From contig CM077643.1 in the NCBI GenBank assembly GCA_039707465.1, positions 323,273,919-323,337,918 on the forward strand: a stretch of 64,000 nucleotides of DNA. Reading direction: 5' to 3'. Positions within the stretch are counted from its first letter, which is position 1, and each line of letters begins with the position of its first letter. A model generated the notes under the pieces. That model searched no databases. It saw only the letters and a program-made list of their open reading frames with translations, and was not told the origin of the DNA. This document shows, one piece after another, positions 53,101 through 63,030 of the stretch. The stretch comes from Rhabdophis nuchalis (lineage: Eukaryota > Chordata > Lepidosauria > Squamata > Natricidae). The position numbers and the translations under genes are program-made.

Positions 53101-56100
53101 AAATAAAATAAATGACGTGAATGCTCTCAAAATTTCTTTGTATCCCTTACCCCACCCTATAGAAAAGATGTAAAACCAATAAAACTTTTTCAATATAAAA
53201 AAAAAATATATATATATACATGTTAGACAAAATAATATTTATAAAACCACCAGCTAAGCCATTAGCTAGACCTGTAGATAACTGTGTTCCTTATTTTTCC
53301 ACTAGAAGTCTTTTTTTTTTAAGAACATGGTGCTTATTCTAAGTAAGATACCAACAGTGGGCATTAAAAGGACATTGCCATAAAACATTATTAATCATAT
53401 CCTATTTTTTGGTACTACTAACATAGAAAATAAACTCTCTTATAACTAGAGTGCTAATGCACACAAATCAAAAGGTTATATGTTCCAACATACATTCTTA
53501 TATTTATTTTGGTGCACTCTTTATTGTTCAAGGGTATCTCTAGCTACCTACCAGGCTGCAAACATGATACCTTATGTCCTGCTTTCCAATCTTTGATCTG
53601 ATGGTCTTTGCTACAATAATGAGCCTTATGACATTTGGAACATGTGCTGGGTCCCAAGCAACCACAGACTCTGCAAAGCATAGCTCCGCATTTTAGCTGC
53701 AGATTCACAGAAGGTAACTCTTCCAAAGGTGGCTCTTCAGGCGGTGGATTATAAGAGTAAGTATCATTCTTTCTTGGAAGCTGATTCCTAAAAACTTAAG
53801 TGAGAAAAAAAAATTATCTAACAGAAATACACATGACATACTAATTCTAGTTTAGTCTCTCCCCATACCAAAACAATACATGGGGATGCCCTGGAATTAA
53901 CCTTTATGCATTCTATTTAATTCTTGAAGGCTCTATAGAAAAAATGTCAAGAATATGGAGTAATAGGCAGTATATAAATGAGATGTTTTGCTACACTGAT
54001 AGAAATAAATAATATTTATTTCATTCATTTCCTTGCTACATTTTTACATAGTGCTTTGTGTTGCCCTGAAACTTCTGTCTCATATCTTCCTCTAGTCAAA
54101 GCCAGAATCATCTTTACTACTTCCTTTTGGCAAGGCCATGCAGAAGGCGAGATCTGTAGTATGGCTGGTGAAAACCTGGGGAGAACCAACTGAATGAAGG
54201 AAACTGCATTCTTTGAGGGGCTGGCCAAAATTTTTGGTAAACAATCCCCCCTCCCCCCAAAAAAAGCAGGTTCTGGATGCTCCACTACAGAACATGTGAT
54301 CATGTTCCTTTATGAGAGAGTTGCTAGGTGGCACTTCAAAGAACTCCTTTAAAACTTTCCATAGTACATATCAACTGCTCTTTTATATGTTCACTATATA
54401 ACCAAGACACTTTCACACAATTATTTAAAGTATTTATATATTAATATGTACAGTGTATGGGATGCGGTGGCTCAGTAGCTAAGACACTGAGCTTGTCAAT
54501 CAAAAATGTCGGCAGTTCGGTGGTTCGAATCCCTAGCACTGCATAACAAAGTGAGCTCCTGTTATTTGTCCCAGCTTCTGCCAACTTAGCAGTTCAAAAG
54601 CAACTAATAATGCAAGTAGAAAAATAAGGACCACTTTGGTGGGAAGGTAACAGTGTTCCATGTGCCTTCGGCTTTTAATAATGATGGCCACATGACCCCA
54701 GAGATGTCTTTGGACAGTGCTGGTTCTTCGGCTTTGAAACAGAGATGAGCTGTCCTAGAGTCGGGAACGACTAGCACTTATCGGGAACGACTAGCACTCC
54801 TGCGCGAGCTGCACTGGCTGCCTGTGGCCTTTCGGGTGCACTTCAAGGTGTTGATCACCATCTTTAAAGCACGGGACCTAGTTACCTGCGGGATCGCATC
54901 CTGCCCCATACATCCCTTCGGCCAATTCACTCCCACAGAGAGGGACTTCTCCGGGTGCCATTCACTAGGCAATGCCAGCAGGCGACGCCCAGGGGAAGGG
55001 CCTTCTCTGTGATGGTCCCAACCCTCTGGAACGACCTTCTCCCCGAAATTAGAACAACTACGGACCTCCGCTCCTTCCGCCAAAAGCTAAAGACTTACCT
55101 CTTTCAACAGGCCGGCCTGGCCTAACCTATCCACCCCAGGATGTAATGTATTAAATTGTTTTTAATTGGACTATAGGGAATTACTTTTAAGGGTTTTAGG
55201 ATTTTAAAATTTTAGCGCAGGGTTAATTATTTAATCTGATTTTAAATATTGTATTGTTATGTTTTTATATATGCTTTTTTAATTGTCCTGTGCACCGCCC
55301 CGGGTCTCTTCAGGGAGAGGGTGCGGTTTAAGAAATCTAATAAATAAATAATGTGCAAGGGGAACCTTTACCTTTACCTTATGTACAGTGTTGTTATTTC
55401 AAGGTAACCGGTTTATAGGTGCTTAAATAACATAACTTTATAATGTGGCATAACAATACCACAAACTGTGTCCTGTTCCAGACAATTCACTATTGTCCTC
55501 TATTAATCTCTGAGCACAAGAAAGTGAGAGTCCCCAATTTCTGGGTGCTCCATCCATGGAGATTTCTAAGAAGAGGTTGAATCACCATCTGTCTGAAACG
55601 GTTCAGTTTCCTACTTGAGCTACAAGATTGAAGAAGATAGAAGATACAAGTTAGACCAGAAGACCTCCAAGGTCCCATCCAATGCTGTTATTATGTACAG
55701 TATTCTGAGAACTGGCTTACCAAACCCAAAAAATCATCTTGAAACCTAGCTAACTTGATTTAGCTATTGCCACCTATTTACAAGCCACTTCTGCAGACGG
55801 GGCCGCTGTTTCCTTCTCAGGAGGCAGCCCCGCTGCACACTCCCTGGGGATGTTAAGCTACTCCCAAGTGAACAAGCAGAAGATGCTTCGGCTACATACA
55901 GACACACTCACTCACTCACACCCGCCTGCGCGTGTTACGCTCGAGCGGTGTCCTCGTAATCGGGGGTTGCGCCCCCCGACTCTTTCTGGTGCGGGACTCT
56001 TGCAAAGGACGATTCCACCCCCACCCCCCACGTGCAGCGCCCCCTCACCTCTCAGGCTGCCCGGAGCTGGGCCGGCGGGGCGGTAGCAAGAAGGCTGGCG

Positions 56101-56343
56101 GCAGCCGAAGAGGAAGAGGCTCCTGTGGAAGGCCTCGGGACGCTCTTGCACCGGCGCGTAGAGCTGCAAGAGGAACGCGCACGGCTGCCCGCACACGCCG
56201 CACCGAAGCTCGGAGGGCCCCGGCAAACCGGCTTCGCCCAGCCAAGCCGGCCTGCCCCCGACTTTGCAAGGGAACTGGTCACTGCGCAGCCGCCAAGGTG
56301 CCGCTTCTTCCACGAAGCCCAACTCGACCTGGTGCGAGCACAT
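46949..56343 (-). CDS. PDCD2: PDCD2, programmed cell death protein 2, six coding exons
   Basis: MYND-zinc-finger protein. In animals PDCD2 and PDCD2L act as chaperones for ribosomal protein uS5 (RPS2) in 40S assembly, and PDCD2 is needed for stem-cell proliferation. Six minus-strand exons join in phase (295+243+132+116+117+159) into 353 codons; human has 344. The N-terminal half includes [20 protein letters not shown] and [17 protein letters not shown]. The MYND finger spans about residues 139-176, with Cys pairs CRVC, CSKC, CSKDH and final Cys 176. The C-terminal PDCD2 domain reads [13 protein letters not shown] and ends with [11 protein letters not shown] and [13 protein letters not shown]. 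The start is the first ATG after an in-frame upstream stop. The acidic middle (exon 3) is the most diverged part. It converges on TBP. Confidence 0.97.
47300..47416 (-). CDS. PDCD2: PDCD2 coding exon 5
   Basis: Residues 263-301. Acceptor TTTCAG, donor GTATGG. Encodes [20 protein letters not shown] and ends KRVFEFQ. Confidence 0.95.
48173..48288 (-). CDS. PDCD2: PDCD2 coding exon 4
   Basis: Residues 224-262. Acceptor CCCCCCCAG, donor GTGTTT. Encodes [20 protein letters not shown] and ends LEPEQ. Confidence 0.94.
48857..48988 (-). CDS. PDCD2: PDCD2 coding exon 3
   Basis: Residues 180-223 plus one base of 224. Acceptor TTATAG, donor GTAAAT. Encodes [20 protein letters not shown], then a Glu/Asp-rich stretch. 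Confidence 0.94.
49505..49690. repeat. Unclassified interspersed repeat
   Basis: Contains CACGCGTGCACATACTGGCT and GCAGTTCAGGAGAACCGGTC, wording that partly recurs at 3696-4015. In PDCD2 intron 2. Confidence 0.4.
50100..50208. mobile_element. hAT-type palindromic MITE (CAGGGGTCTCC family)
   Basis: 109-bp inverted repeat flanked by TTTTAAAG at 50092-50099 and 50209-50216. In PDCD2 intron 2. The centre is shorter than in other copies. Confidence 0.93.
51256..52104 (+). CDS. L1-type ORF1 protein, intact
   Basis: 282 codons with no break. A short N-terminus leads into a long coiled coil (about 5-95, [20 protein letters not shown] onward). The RRM-like domain starts near [11 protein letters not shown] (about 97), then [20 protein letters not shown] and [20 protein letters not shown]. 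The C-terminal domain includes [20 protein letters not shown] and [14 protein letters not shown]. The tail is Gly/Pro-rich and ends KRLRSKK. L1 ORF1p is a trimeric RNA-binding protein that coats element RNA. About 70 percent identical by eye to copy 1 in the C-terminal two thirds, but with an unrelated, shorter N-terminus. No ORF2 partner is present, so mobility would need one in trans. Confidence 0.88.
   Translation: MAQETALASLEQRMASLETVTQTLVNEIQAQRAENINFKKELLETRKQVLENTQKTEELEGGLVGVKGEIKNVIKEVGETNGHVSRIDMERMTYFLRFQNVLEESGECLPDLMSTILADYLQKPKDEIRGDIDLAYRINSAYARINEVPREIHVKFVRRSTREEILKVQRGSPLIYQQKEVAILKQIPRKIREARRKFSFLSKILFDHGIWFKWVTPEGMLVFWEGGRVRIKTVAEAEAFLKKHSSALGEDPGGTEGATAPPAGGQGGEKEDTIAKRLRSKK
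52299..53112 (+). mobile_element. L2-clade LINE, 5'-truncated, nested in the half-L1
   Basis: Starts within the thumb-encoding part ([20 protein letters not shown]) and runs open to [12 protein letters not shown] (stop about 52915), then the L2 3' UTR and (AAAT)n tail. TGACGTG lies at 52292-52298 and 53113-53119 as a target-site duplication. It is very similar to the copy at 36901-39456. Confidence 0.93.
53552..53794 (-). CDS. PDCD2: PDCD2 coding exon 2 (MYND zinc finger)
   Basis: Residues 99-179 plus one base of 180. Acceptor CTTAAG after a T-rich tract, donor GTAGGT from 53551. The second GTAG, four bases later, would break the frame into exon 3. Confidence 0.95.
54458..55379 (+). mobile_element. 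Sauria-type SINE with nested L2, in PDCD2 intron 1
   Basis: SINE head GGGATGCGGTGGCTCAGTAG and GGTGGTTCGAATCCCTAGC, body to 54780, and tail GTGCAAGGGGAACCTTTACC after 55350. Flanked by TATGTACAGTGT at 54446-54457 and 55380-55391. The 18-mer TCGGGAACGACTAGCACT is tandemly repeated at 54761 and 54781, at the junction with the L2. Confidence 0.9.
54799..55350 (+). mobile_element. L2-clade LINE 3' end, nested in the SINE
   Basis: [20 protein letters not shown] at the start, with frame damage, then ALWNDL-type wording and [12 protein letters not shown], then a 3' UTR (CACCGCCCCGGGTCTCTTCA) and an AATAAATAAAT tail. Confidence 0.9.
55530..55700 (+). mobile_element. CR1 LINE 3' end
   Basis: Decayed ORF2 C-terminus ([14 protein letters not shown] order) then AGACCAGAAGACCTCCAAGG and TCCCATCCAATGCTGTTATT. 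In PDCD2 intron 1. Confidence 0.7.
56049..56343 (-). CDS. PDCD2: PDCD2 coding exon 1
   Basis: Residues 1-98 plus one base of 99. ATG at 56343, donor GTGAGG from 56048. Very GC-rich. Long antisense frames (55932-56612, 56032-56361) are shadows of this composition. Confidence 0.95.
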
Positions 56344-56500
56344 TTTCTTTCTTTTTTTTAAGACATCGGCAGCCGCCGCATCCAGAAGCGGCGGAAGATG
56401 TCAGCAGCCGGGCAACTTTGCGACCAGAGAAGCGAGCGCCTCTAGCGGGGCGGCGGCTTCTCGGTCCCGCTGCACTTCGGTTGCCAGTTCAACACATAGC
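56344..56500 (-). promoter_or_regulatory. PDCD2: PDCD2 promoter / 5' UTR region
   Basis: CpG-rich and TATA-less. GCGGCGGAAGATG (an ETS/YY1-like core on the plus strand) lies at about 56387-56399. No transcription start can be fixed. Confidence 0.55.
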
Positions 56501-56636
56501 AAGTGTGGGCAACGCTGACAATTTTAGGACCTGTGGACTTCAAATCCCAGAATTCCTGAGCCAGCACGGCTTGGCTCAGGAATTCTGGGACTTGAAGTCC
56601 ACGGGGTCATAAAATGGCCATAGTTGCTCATCCCTG
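56499..56636. mobile_element. hAT-type palindromic MITE, diverged ends
   Basis: Inverted core GGACTTCAAATCCCAGAATT / AATTCTGGGACTTGAAGTCC around TGAGCCAGCACGGCTTGGCTCA. The outer ends are diverged and the flanking repeat is imperfect (ACATAGCA vs GCATAGAG). It sits immediately upstream of the PDCD2 promoter. Confidence 0.7.
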
Positions 56637-56916
56637 GCATAGAGAAAGGATCCGTTCTATACTGAGCGGTTTCCGAATGAAAAGTGAAGGACAAAGCGCG
56701 TCCCATGGATCGAAATTGTGAATCGCGCAATCAGTTGGATACAGGGACTTTCGCTTTTTTGATGCTCTCTGCCAACTCCAGGGGAAGAGCAGATTTTGGA
56801 GGGGAAAGGAAGGCGGTCTTCTCGCTGCGAGATCAAATGGTCTTCCGTTCACGCAGAGTGGATTCTTGCTGTGTCTTTAGGCAGTTTTTAGGATCATGAT
56901 GCGTAAGCTAGTTGAA

Positions 56917-56990
56917 TAATGAAAGGTCTGCAAGAAAACAACCAAGCTCAGAGGGCACCAAGGACCCCACAGTTTTTAGGACCAACTGTG
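56917..56990 (+). mobile_element. Penelope-like element 3' scrap
   Basis: ATGAAAGGTCTGCAAGAAAA then CAACCAAGCTCAGAGGGCAC and CAAGGACCCC, the common 3'-end wording of this Penelope family. Confidence 0.6.
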
Positions 56991-57059
56991 TGGTTTAATC
57001 AGTGTGGGGTGTTTTTTCCCCAGTTCTATTTATATCCCCATCTTTTTAAAACAACATTT

Positions 57060-57320
57060 TATAGGAGAGTTGTGTTAGTCAGAGGTACCTCCCCCCACCC
57101 CCCAAAACAGGGAGAAACACTTTTTCCTATAGTAAAAGGCATACATTAGGCTTCCATGAGCTACAGTTCACTTCATCAGAAAAGCTTGCTTGAGTCATCA
57201 AAAGTATTGCCAGAGTCTTTAAAATATATGTATATAGTTTTAAATTCCTGAGTGTAGGTGTTGCCCTTACATCTGCAGGTGTGGGAAATAAGAGTGGTAC
57301 AGTAGCAAAGATGGCCATTT
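57060..57320. repeat. Unclassified repeat fragment
   Basis: GTTGTGTTAGTCAGAGG and TTCCATGAGCTACAGTTCAC then TTCATCAGA recall a dispersed amniote repeat, but the class is uncertain. Confidence 0.35.
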
Positions 57321-58290
57321 ATTTTCCTTTTGTCTGGAAAGTAAAATAATGTTTATTTGCCTTTCAAATAAAATGAGGTTAAAAGAAAGTTGTTCCAATT
57401 TGAGCAGCAATTCAGAGGCAGGAACCTGGCTGGCCACTTTCACATTTGCCTTGTTACCAGTTGAAGAGCAAGGTATTGATGCCTGCAGATGTGCTCTGAC
57501 TAGTCTCAGCATTTCAAACCTGATTCTATGAAAACTTCACTGTAATTCTATGTCAATGTTAAATTGCTTATGAGGAATGGAGTGATAACTGGGGAACTGA
57601 AACAGCACAGAACTTTTTGGATTTGCAGTATTTTTTCATAAAGGACTTGGAATGTGCTACTTTTTTCTTTTTACAATATTTAAAATTCTGTTTACTCAAA
57701 CTTATAGTGTGGGGTCTTTGGTGATCTCTGAAATTGTTTTCTTGCAGACATTTCATTACCCAACTGGGCAAAATCAGTGCTAGAAGAGATTGAGGTTTGC
57801 TCTGTTTATGTGTGTGATCTGCCCTGACAGTGTTGATGGAATTGTTTTTGGTGGTTCCTTGATTAAGCTGTTTAGTTTAATTTTTGTGAGTGTTGGTAGT
57901 TCCTTGCTTAGGGTATTGTTTACTGCTTGATTGTGATCTAGTATTGGTCTTGGTGTTAATCTCTGCTCATCTGGGTGTTGACTGCTGCCAAGGCGGTGGT
58001 GTGGGTTTTTTTAAATCTTTTTGATTCTCTGTTTTGAATGGTATGTAGATGTTGTTTATCTCTATGTGCCTGTTGATGAGTGCCAGGCATCCAGGAAGTC
58101 TGGTATTTTGGGACCTAATTTAGTCTAGGATGCTCATGTTTCCCAATTGAAACTACTGTATGGTGAAGTCTGTCCATGTCTTGTGCAATTAAGAAGTTTT
58201 TATCATGTGTTCTGCCAGTTGGTGGTCATAGATGTGCTGTTAATCTATCTTACAGAAAGGCTGCAATTGCTCTTTTATTGTATGCTGTAG

Positions 58291-58349
58291 ATCAGGGGTC
58301 TCCAACCTTTGCAACTTTAAGTCTGAAGGACTTCAGCTCCCAGAATTGT
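58291..58349. mobile_element. hAT-type MITE, left half
   Basis: Starts CAGGGGTCTCCAACCTTTGC and stops at CAGCTCCCAGAATT. The right arm is lost. Confidence 0.75.
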
Positions 58350-58975
58350 AGATTGTAGATGACCCGTTTTTACTTCTGAAGCTACTGGGTCTTTTGATTT
58401 ACTTAAGATATTTTAGGGGCTTTAGTTGATGTGTGTCCTATGGTGATGTACTGTGGTTGTAATGCTCTGTGGATTGTTTCTGAGATGTTTTTGATGTATG
58501 GCAAAGCTTTTCACAGCTTGTGTTAGTTCTGCTATAGTGGGCTAAGTGGTCAAACATGTTTTGATAAAATGCGTATCTATTTTGTTGGAAGGTGTTGGTA
58601 TAGATGATGTTTCCTTTTTTTGATGTCCAGGGTTGCTGAAGTGTTTATGCTTGTCTAAACTTGTGGGAGGCTGGATTGTTATTTTCTAGTGGAGCACTTT
58701 GTTTAGTGTGGGTGGTTTTATGATATACTTATGCTTCTAATTTGCCATCATTGCCTTTGCTGATAACAATATTTAGGAAGGGCAGTGCATTGTTTTCTTC
58801 TCCCTTCGTAAATTTTAGTCCTTTGAAGATGTTGCTGTTAGCTTCATGTGTCTTTTCTAGTTGTTCCTTTTTTTATGACAAAGGTGTCATCTACATATCA
58901 GATCCATACTTTGGGTTGGATGCATGGAACCTATAATTCTATAGTAGGCCATAGTTTCTAGGTGTTGGATTATGG

Positions 58976-59696
58976 CAGGGATGTCCAAACTTGGGAATTT
59001 TAAGACTTGTGGACTTCAACTCCCAGAATTCCCCAGCCAGCATAGCTGGCTGGGGAATTCTGGGAGTTGAAGTCCACAAGTCTTAAAGTTCCCAAGTTTG
59101 GACATCCCTGCTCTAGGTTGAGACAAAACAGGTGCCAGTTATATAATGTGAAAACAAAAATCTGTTTCTAAGATCTGAAGCTCAGCTGTGCCACTGGCTA
59201 TTACATGAGGAGGGAAATAATTCAATGGCACCATATAATTCTTATGGATATATAATCCCCCGTTTGATAACAAATTGCAGCCTTGCTTGCGCAGCCCCTT
59301 TTTCACTCTCTGGCCAAACACATTCATGAACATATTGGTGAGGTTACAGCTATTTTAATGACAGCGGTCTCCTGGACAATGAATAAATCAGGCAAAATAG
59401 TTTCTAATAAAACATCCAGGAGATTTAGTCTTGGGTTTGAGCTGTTTTGTTTTTGTTTTTAAATAACAACAATCATCCTTGATTAGAGTGAGAAGAGGAA
59501 TAGATGGAGCCTGTCTGTTGTTGTTTTTTTTTTAACTATCTGCCATTCAGGCCATCTGGACAATCCAAAGAGAAGCATGGGAGGGAGGAGGGGGGCTCTA
59601 TTCATACTTCCTCACCAGCACAGATGCATAGCTGGCTGGGGAATTCTGGGAGTTGAAGTCCACAAGTCTTAAAGTTCCCAAGTTTGGACATCCCTG
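58976..59696. mobile_element. Composite hAT-type element with about 515 bp of unrelated internal DNA
   Basis: The outermost ends CAGGGATGTCCAAACTTGGG and CCCAAGTTTGGACATCCCTG are flanked by GATTATGG at 58968-58975 and 59697-59704. A complete 135-bp palindromic MITE occupies 58976-59110 and a lone right arm occupies about 59626-59696. Between them, 59111-59625 shows no similarity to the MITE. Inserted in a Penelope-like element. Confidence 0.85.
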
Positions 59697-59787
59697 GATT
59701 ATGGTTTCTGCTATAAGTCCAGAGAGTGGTGATGCTATGGGTATTTCCTCTAATTTGTTGGTATAGTTACTTGTCAAATTGAAGATA

Positions 59788-60403
59788 CGGTATTTTTCGG
59801 ACTATAAGACACATCCCCACCCGCCCTAAAAGAGGGTGGAAATTTGGGTTCATCTTATACTCCTAATGTAGCTTTTTGGAAGCTTTTTTTCAGCCCGAAT
59901 GAGGTTCTATCAAGTGAAGCTCCCTTTCAGGCATTAGGGCTGAAAAAAAGATTTGAAGACTGGCTTAAGAGTGGCTTCTTTTGTCCAGTTTCTATTTTTG
60001 GGAGATAATCCTCTCAAGCGCAAGGTAGATAGTTCCTGCGGCTATGTGATTTCTATTCTTTTGGGGATAATCCCTTTAAGGGCAAGGCAGGGATTTTTCC
60101 TATGGCTATCTGAGTTTTCTCAATAGTTTCCTCCAGGCAAGCACTGGGCTGGTTTTTGATTCAGGTTTGTTACATTTTAAGTGCTTAAGTGCTTTTGGCT
60201 GATGCCCAGATCTAGTTAAGATTCCCCCCCCCCCCCCAGCTGCTGGGGAAAGAAAAAAAAAGGCAAAAAGTGTCATTTTATTATACTATTGTGTTTGCTT
60301 ACTTTTCTGGTGCTATGGGAATAAAAATGAATACCTAGTAGGCAGAATTTCTCTATTTTCCTCCTGAAAAACTAAGGTGCGTCTTATACTCCAAAAAATA
60401 CAG
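59788..60403. mobile_element. Tc/mariner-like non-autonomous DNA transposon
   Basis: Left end CGGTATTTTTCGGACTATAA then GAC. The right end reads GTGCGTCTTATACTCC and AAAAAATACAG, its inverse. TA at 59786-59787 and 60404-60405. About 616 bp, no transposase. The Penelope coding order resumes on both sides. Confidence 0.82.
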
Positions 60404-60640
60404 TAGATGGTAAAGCAAAAGCTGATGGGGTCCATGATTCTGGGGATTTCAATTTTAGTGTATTTTTGGTTATGTCAGTTGTATTATATAGTAGTTCTGC
60501 CATGGATTCTTTCACTAATTCTGGGTCTAGGGATATATAGAGTGCAGTGACATTGAATGAAAGCATGATCTCATCTTCTTCAAATATCAGATCTTTTGAT
60601 TTATTTTTAGAGACATTGTAATGGGGAGTTGATAGAATAT

Positions 60641-62172
60641 TTGCTCTTAACAGCAAGGAAAGGAAAAGAAATGCCATGCACATTTAAGACTGTGTGTGAC
60701 AACCGAGAACAGCAAGTAGCACACATGCCTCCTGTGTTAGTTTTTAATATTCCAAGAGTTGCAAATTCCACCTTTTTAAAAATCAGTTACATCATTAACA
60801 TTTTGTGGGAATTAATTTCCATTAAACAGATTAATCTCTTCATAAATACAATGGCAATCATCGTTTTCTTTAAATATTGCTGTCAACATTATATAACCTT
60901 AGCTTACTTTTTTTTTCACAACCACAAAACAACCATAGAAAAGCAATCATCTTGTTATCATGACAAACATTTCAGATATTACCTTACTATTCAAATATTA
61001 ATATCTGGATGAAAGAGGGAGTCATGTGATATTCACTGCAGGGAACTTGAATGTACAAAGACTCCTAAGCATTAACGCTGATAAAGTTCCTCAAGTGATG
61101 GTGTAAACAGTTTGACTTCTGGAATTCTTCTCCACCACTGTGTAGCAAAAACATGTCAAGGTGGAAAGGGTATTTTGTAGTCTTCAATAACAGTTTCCTT
61201 GCTGTGGTGCCTCATTTCCCATCGGGCTCCATGGTGAACAGTGTACATAAAGGCAAGCCATTCTAGCCTTCTTCAATTAAAGCCTTGCAGTCATTGTATT
61301 CCTTACAGGTATCCTAGATTCTAAAAAAAAGGAGGAATACAATGTGCCAACAGTTTTGAGCAGAGAAAAGGAAAGATCTCAAGAAACATTCCAAATAGTG
61401 CACATTGTTAGGTATGCAACTGAGAGAGACAGAAATATTTAATCAACTGAAACTAATTATCAGAAGTGGTGATATTTCAACGATTCCTTAAAAGTCACTG
61501 GTTTTTATAGTCTGATAAATCATGGGAAGTCACAAATAATCATGAACCAATAAACTTTTGTCTAGGAGAATGTATGTTTTTTACTGTTGTCTTGAACTAT
61601 TTCTATTAATAATGGTAGAATTATTAACATCCATTGAAACCACAATAGAGCTCCAATTCCATTTCATTGCAACAAATGAAAACAGATTATATTAATACTG
61701 TACTTTGAGAAATGTAAAAATACTAAAATATTAAACCTTCTGCTTTGAAAAACATAAGAGGCTTACATAAGTTCCCTTATTCTATAGGATCAAATATTAA
61801 TTCAGCGTGAATAGAGTATAATAAAAAGCTAACTTTTACTGAACCAGAAAGTTAGTTCATCTAACTTAGTACTCTGCCTGCACTAATAGGAAGTAGATTT
61901 CCAAGATTTTATTTGGACTATTTCCAGTTGAGATAAAAGCTTACAATTAAAAAAATACATTCATAGCATGTAATTCCTCTAAAGCCATAGAGATCTAAAA
62001 GTTCCTCCAGAATTTCTAAAACTCTTGATCACTGCTAAGGCCATTAGCATGTATTGTTATCAATCACTATCATTAGCAAGTCTATGAATTGTTTACATGC
62101 TTTGTCATAGAAGTCAAGTAATATTATAAAAATTGTGTCTTCTACCCAGACAAATGTTGAATTGCTATAAGT
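60641..62172. other. Intergenic; one decayed coding-like stretch on the minus strand
   Basis: Mostly AT-rich and unassigned. On the minus strand, 61319-61035 follows TTTTTTTTAG and shows two interleaved long frames with few stops (one reads MYTVHHGARWEMRHHSKETV). No family recognised. It may be a decayed exon or chance. Confidence 0.3.
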
Positions 62173-62265
62173 CAGTGTTTCTCAACCTTGGCCACTTGAA
62201 GATGTCTGGACTTCCAACTCCCAGAATTCTGGGCATCTTCAAGTGGCCAAGGTTGAGAAACACTG
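62173..62265. mobile_element. hAT-type palindromic MITE, shortened centre
   Basis: Ends CAGTGTTTCTCAACCTTGGC and GCCAAGGTTGAGAAACACTG, flanked by CTATAAGT (62165-62172) and CTATAAGC (62266-62273), one mismatch. Confidence 0.9.
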
Positions 62266-63025
62266 CTATAAGCAGTCAACATAGCCAGAGAGGAAATTTA
62301 GCCCACACAATTGTCTCTCTTAAGGAAAGGCTAACTTTAGACTGATCTTAAATTTATATAACAGAAGTCCCAGTTCCTCATTATCTTGTTTATTTTTTAG
62401 AATCAAAGCAATCAAGCAGCCAAAGATGCACGTACAGTATATGAAATCCATGTCTTAGCTTAAGCAGATAAAAATGTAGGCAGTGAAATCTTCTCCTGAG
62501 TCAACACATCACTTTGCCTATTAATTTTTTTTATATAGTCTGGCTTTATTAGTTTTAAAAATATTTTTCTCCCGAAAATCATTCTAAAAGGATAAACCAT
62601 TCCTTGTAATTTAAGAATATTCCACAAGTTCCTATGTTCCTTTGGAGTTGTAAGTTGCTTTACAAAGAAGTACTACAAAGCAGATTTGTCAATATGGACA
62701 ATACATCTCCTTACAATACCCAAAGTGTCTTCTGCCACATTCAATCTGTGGCATACCAAGCTACCATAGGAACTCATTAAAGAAAAAATTTTCCCTGCTT
62801 TCTGCCATGAGCTCGACAAATGGTAGTAGTAGGTTTATTACATTTAAAAAACCCAACACAAATAGAGCAAATAAGCCATTTGATGAAATTTCCCCACCCC
62901 AACGTCTCTGTAATTCAGTATCTCCTGCTGCATCCATTTTCAAATCATATTAAAATTTCTAACTTCTAGTGGTTTTTTTCCCCATCAACAGCAAAATAAC
63001 GATTTAAAAATTTAGACATAATAGT
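62266..63025. other. Intergenic, no gene recognised
   Basis: The 60-codon minus frame at 62761-62943 (LFALFVLGFLNVINLLLPFV) is hydrophobic, but I cannot place it in a gene. Confidence 0.4.
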
Positions 63026-63030
63026 ATATC

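Larger units (their letters stand above)
50392..53213 (+). mobile_element. ORF1-only L1-type retroelement (half-L1), copy 2, with nested L2
   Basis: Bounded by the 13-bp direct repeat ATATACATGTTAG (50379-50391 and 53214-53226). A CpG-rich leader begins CTTCCGGTTCCGGCTCC, then a non-coding spacer, intact ORF1 (51256-52104) and a 3' UTR. An L2 with its own TGACGTG duplication splits the 3' UTR at 52299-53112. Without it the 3' UTR (CTCGGAAGGGCCGACGACTC ... GTGAATGCTCTCAAAAT ... CCAATAAAAC) aligns with copy 1 (CTCGGAGGCGGTCACCAGCC ... GTGGAAGCTCTAAAATA ... ACTAATAAAA). No ORF2 sequence is present. Antisense to PDCD2 in intron 2. Confidence 0.87.
57700..60640 (-). mobile_element. Penelope-like retroelement, decayed, broken by DNA transposons
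   Basis: Read on the minus strand, coding remnants appear in reverse-transcriptase order: DEIMLSFNVTALYISLDPEL (60450-60580), ASPLSGLIAETI (about 59720-59760), a degenerate KVW-YVDDTFVI catalytic block (about 58880-58915), then NALPFLDIVISKGND-like wording (58750-58800). The 3' region ends near 57740 with GTAATGAAATGTCTGCAAGA. Stops and frameshifts are frequent. Insertions at 58291-58349, 58976-59696 and 59788-60403 split it. The Penelope-like assignment rests on the SPLSGLIAE and YVDDTFV patterns. Confidence 0.7.

Noticed and set aside
55912..56612. Plus-strand frames up to 226 codons
   Set aside because: Antisense to PDCD2 exon 1 and its GC-rich promoter. The minus-strand frame is the real gene.
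62761..62943. Hydrophobic 60-codon frame
   Set aside because: Looks like a transmembrane helix but has no neighbours, splice sites or family match.
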